DNA from: Sphingomonas flavescens
GTDB lineage: Bacteria; Pseudomonadota; Alphaproteobacteria; Sphingomonadales; Sphingomonadaceae
Direction: 5' to 3'
DNA length: 64,000 bases
NCBI RefSeq assembly: GCF_030866745.1
Contig: NZ_CP133016.1
Location: 2,404,001-2,468,000 of the forward strand
A model generated the notes under the pieces. That model was not told where the DNA came from and did not search any database. It saw only the letters and a program-made list of their open reading frames with translations. Numbering within the stretch: position 1 is the stretch's first letter; each line of letters starts with the position of its first letter. The translations under genes and the position numbers were made by a program. This document shows, piece by piece, positions 62,753 to 64,000 of this stretch.

Positions 62753-64000
62753 TCAGTCTTCCTGAAAATTGGGGTCGGTCAGGCCTTCGCTGATGGTGGC
62801 GCGGACCCGATCGCCCTCGACACTGGTGACAGGATAGGCGCAATAGTCGGCAGCGTAGAAGGCGCTTGGCCGGTGGTTTCCGGATAAGCCGACGCCCCCG
62901 AACGGGGCATTTGAGGGCGCGCCGTTCGTCGGCTTGTTCCAGTTGATCACGCCCGCACGGACATTGGCCCAGAAGGTGTCGTAAAGCTCCGGACTTCCGC
63001 CGATGAGGCTTGCCGCCAGTCCGAACCGCGTGTTGTTCGCTTCGGCGATCGCCTGGTCGAATGTCTGCACGCGGATGACCTGCAGTACCGGGCCGAAGAT
63101 CTCCTCATCGGGGCGATCGCGAACGTCGGTGACGTCGATGAGGCCGGGGGTGAGGAAAGGCTTGTCCTTTTCCGGCCGGTCCAGCCGCGCGAGAGGCTTT
63201 GCGCCCTTCATCATCAGGTTGAGCCACAATTCCTGAACGTGGTCGGCGGCGGCATTGTCGATCACCGGGCCCATGAATGGGGCGGGTTCGGCGAATGGCT
63301 CGCCAAGGATCATTCGGTCGAGCAGTTTCCTGATCGCAGCGATCAGCTCGTCGGCCTCGTCTTCCTTGACGATCAGACGGCGCGCCGCCGTGCAACGCTG
63401 TCCGGCCGAGAGATAGGCCGACTGGACGACGAGCGCCGCCGTCGCTTCCAGTTCCTTGGCGTTCCACACCACCAGCGGATTGTTGCCGCCGAGTTCGAGC
63501 GCCAGGATCTTGTGCGGCATCTCGGCGAATTGCTTGTGCAGAGCCATGCCGACGCGCGCGGACCCGGTGAACAGCAGCCCGTCGATGCCCGGATCGCCGG
63601 CCAAGGCGCGGCCTTGATCAGGGCCGCCGATCAGCAAGCGAACGACACCCTCTGGAATCTTCGCTTCGTGGAAGCAATTGACGAGGAATTCACCGACCGC
63701 CGGCGTCTTTTCCGAAGGTTTGAAGACGACCGCATTCCCGGCGATCAGGGCAGGAACGATATGGCCGTTCGGGAGGTGTGCCGGGAAGTTATATGGACCG
63801 AGCACCGCAAGCACGCCATGCGGTTTGTGGCGGACGGTGACCTTGTTGCCCAGCGCAGCTTCCATCCGGCGCTGCGGGGTCCGCTCTGCGTAGGCGTCGA
63901 CTGAGATTTCGACCTTGTTGACGACGGCGCCGACCTCGGTCGTCGCCTCCCACAGCGGCTTCCCCGTTTCGCGCGCGATGAGCGTCGCGAAGTCAGCCTC
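62753..64000 (-). CDS. astD: succinylglutamate-semialdehyde dehydrogenase, 5' end outside window
   Basis: The C-terminal 415 or so residues of an aldehyde dehydrogenase; the frame stays open to base 64000, so the start is beyond the window. Catalytic features are ALELGGNNPLVVW with the general-base Glu and YLSAGQRCTAARRL with the nucleophile Cys. GPYNFPAHLPNGHIVPALIAG and FGGVGLSGNHRPSAFYAADY are characteristic of AstD, which oxidises succinylglutamate semialdehyde in the arginine succinyltransferase pathway. The other ast genes probably lie just outside the window; that is inference. Confidence 0.9.
   Translation of the reverse strand, partial: EADFATLIARETGKPLWEATTEVGAVVNKVEISVDAYAERTPQRRMEAALGNKVTVRHKPHGVLAVLGPYNFPAHLPNGHIVPALIAGNAVVFKPSEKTPAVGEFLVNCFHEAKIPEGVVRLLIGGPDQGRALAGDPGIDGLLFTGSARVGMALHKQFAEMPHKILALELGGNNPLVVWNAKELEATAALVVQSAYLSAGQRCTAARRLIVKEDEADELIAAIRKLLDRMILGEPFAEPAPFMGPVIDNAAADHVQELWLNLMMKGAKPLARLDRPEKDKPFLTPGLIDVTDVRDRPDEEIFGPVLQVIRVQTFDQAIAEANNTRFGLAASLIGGSPELYDTFWANVRAGVINWNKPTNGAPSNAPFGGVGLSGNHRPSAFYAADYCAYPVTSVEGDRVRATISEGLTDPNFQED

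Overview
The window is GC-rich, gene-dense DNA from an alphaproteobacterium, almost certainly of the order Sphingomonadales. Evidence is the gene content and order: rimP-nusA-ylxR-infB-rbfA, the run tsaB-rimI-mucR-fur-plsC-miaB-phoH-ybeY-corC-lnt-metK, a Ros/MucR regulator, a Fur without CxxC zinc sites, and a class I PHA synthase beside valine-catabolic genes. Genes are packed with many 1- to 4-base stop/start overlaps (ATGA, TGATG, GTGA). No stretch over 300 bases lacks a gene. I see no rRNA, tRNA, CRISPR array, transposase or prophage.

Layout. 1-771: the 5' part of a heme oxygenase gene (minus) and a PilZ protein. 788-5910: two adjacent minus-strand operons, one of reactive-sulfur genes (BigR-like ArsR sensor, persulfide dioxygenase-like MBL protein, two YeeE/YedE-type half-transporters, a rhodanese-like protein, a TSUP exporter) and one of periplasmic thiol-redox genes (DsbA-like protein and a lone DsbD N-terminal domain). 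Their upstream regions share a nearly identical 16-base operator-like word, so they look like one sulfur-stress regulon. 6077-7627: an orphan GT-C-like membrane protein. 7698-12157: pnp, rpsO, truB and tdk; truB carries an in-frame palindromic repeat. 12203-19099: a mixed-strand accessory block (S41 peptidase-like protein, MscS channel, asparagine synthetase, PAP2 phosphatase, GNAT, teichoic-acid-type transferase). 19096-24876: rbfA-infB-ylxR-nusA-rimP. 25003-30422: type III polyketide synthase with an ICMT-type methyltransferase, two sugar-dehydrogenase-like lipoproteins, trmB and a DUF2231 protein. 30426-40886: conserved housekeeping cluster from metK to nfuA. 40918-42038: a cytochrome b561-like/cytochrome c-prime pair. 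42063-50522: lower valine degradation with PHA synthase, a GST and two small lipoproteins. 50622-57689: plus-strand peptidase, EamA transporter, DksA-type zinc finger, rnr and small redox genes. 57682-64000: kynU, dcd, dnaB, an L,D-transpeptidase and an incomplete astD.

How genes work together. The sulfur module should sense persulfides, oxidise or shuttle sulfane sulfur, export sulfur oxyanions and maintain periplasmic thiols. The valine block encodes every step from isobutyryl-CoA to propionyl-CoA, with PhaC placed to divert hydroxyacyl-CoA into storage polymer. The most unusual sequence-level observations are the palindromic element inside truB, the shared sulfur operator, an apparent CTG start for the cytochrome b gene, and a repeat pair framing the mucR promoter.
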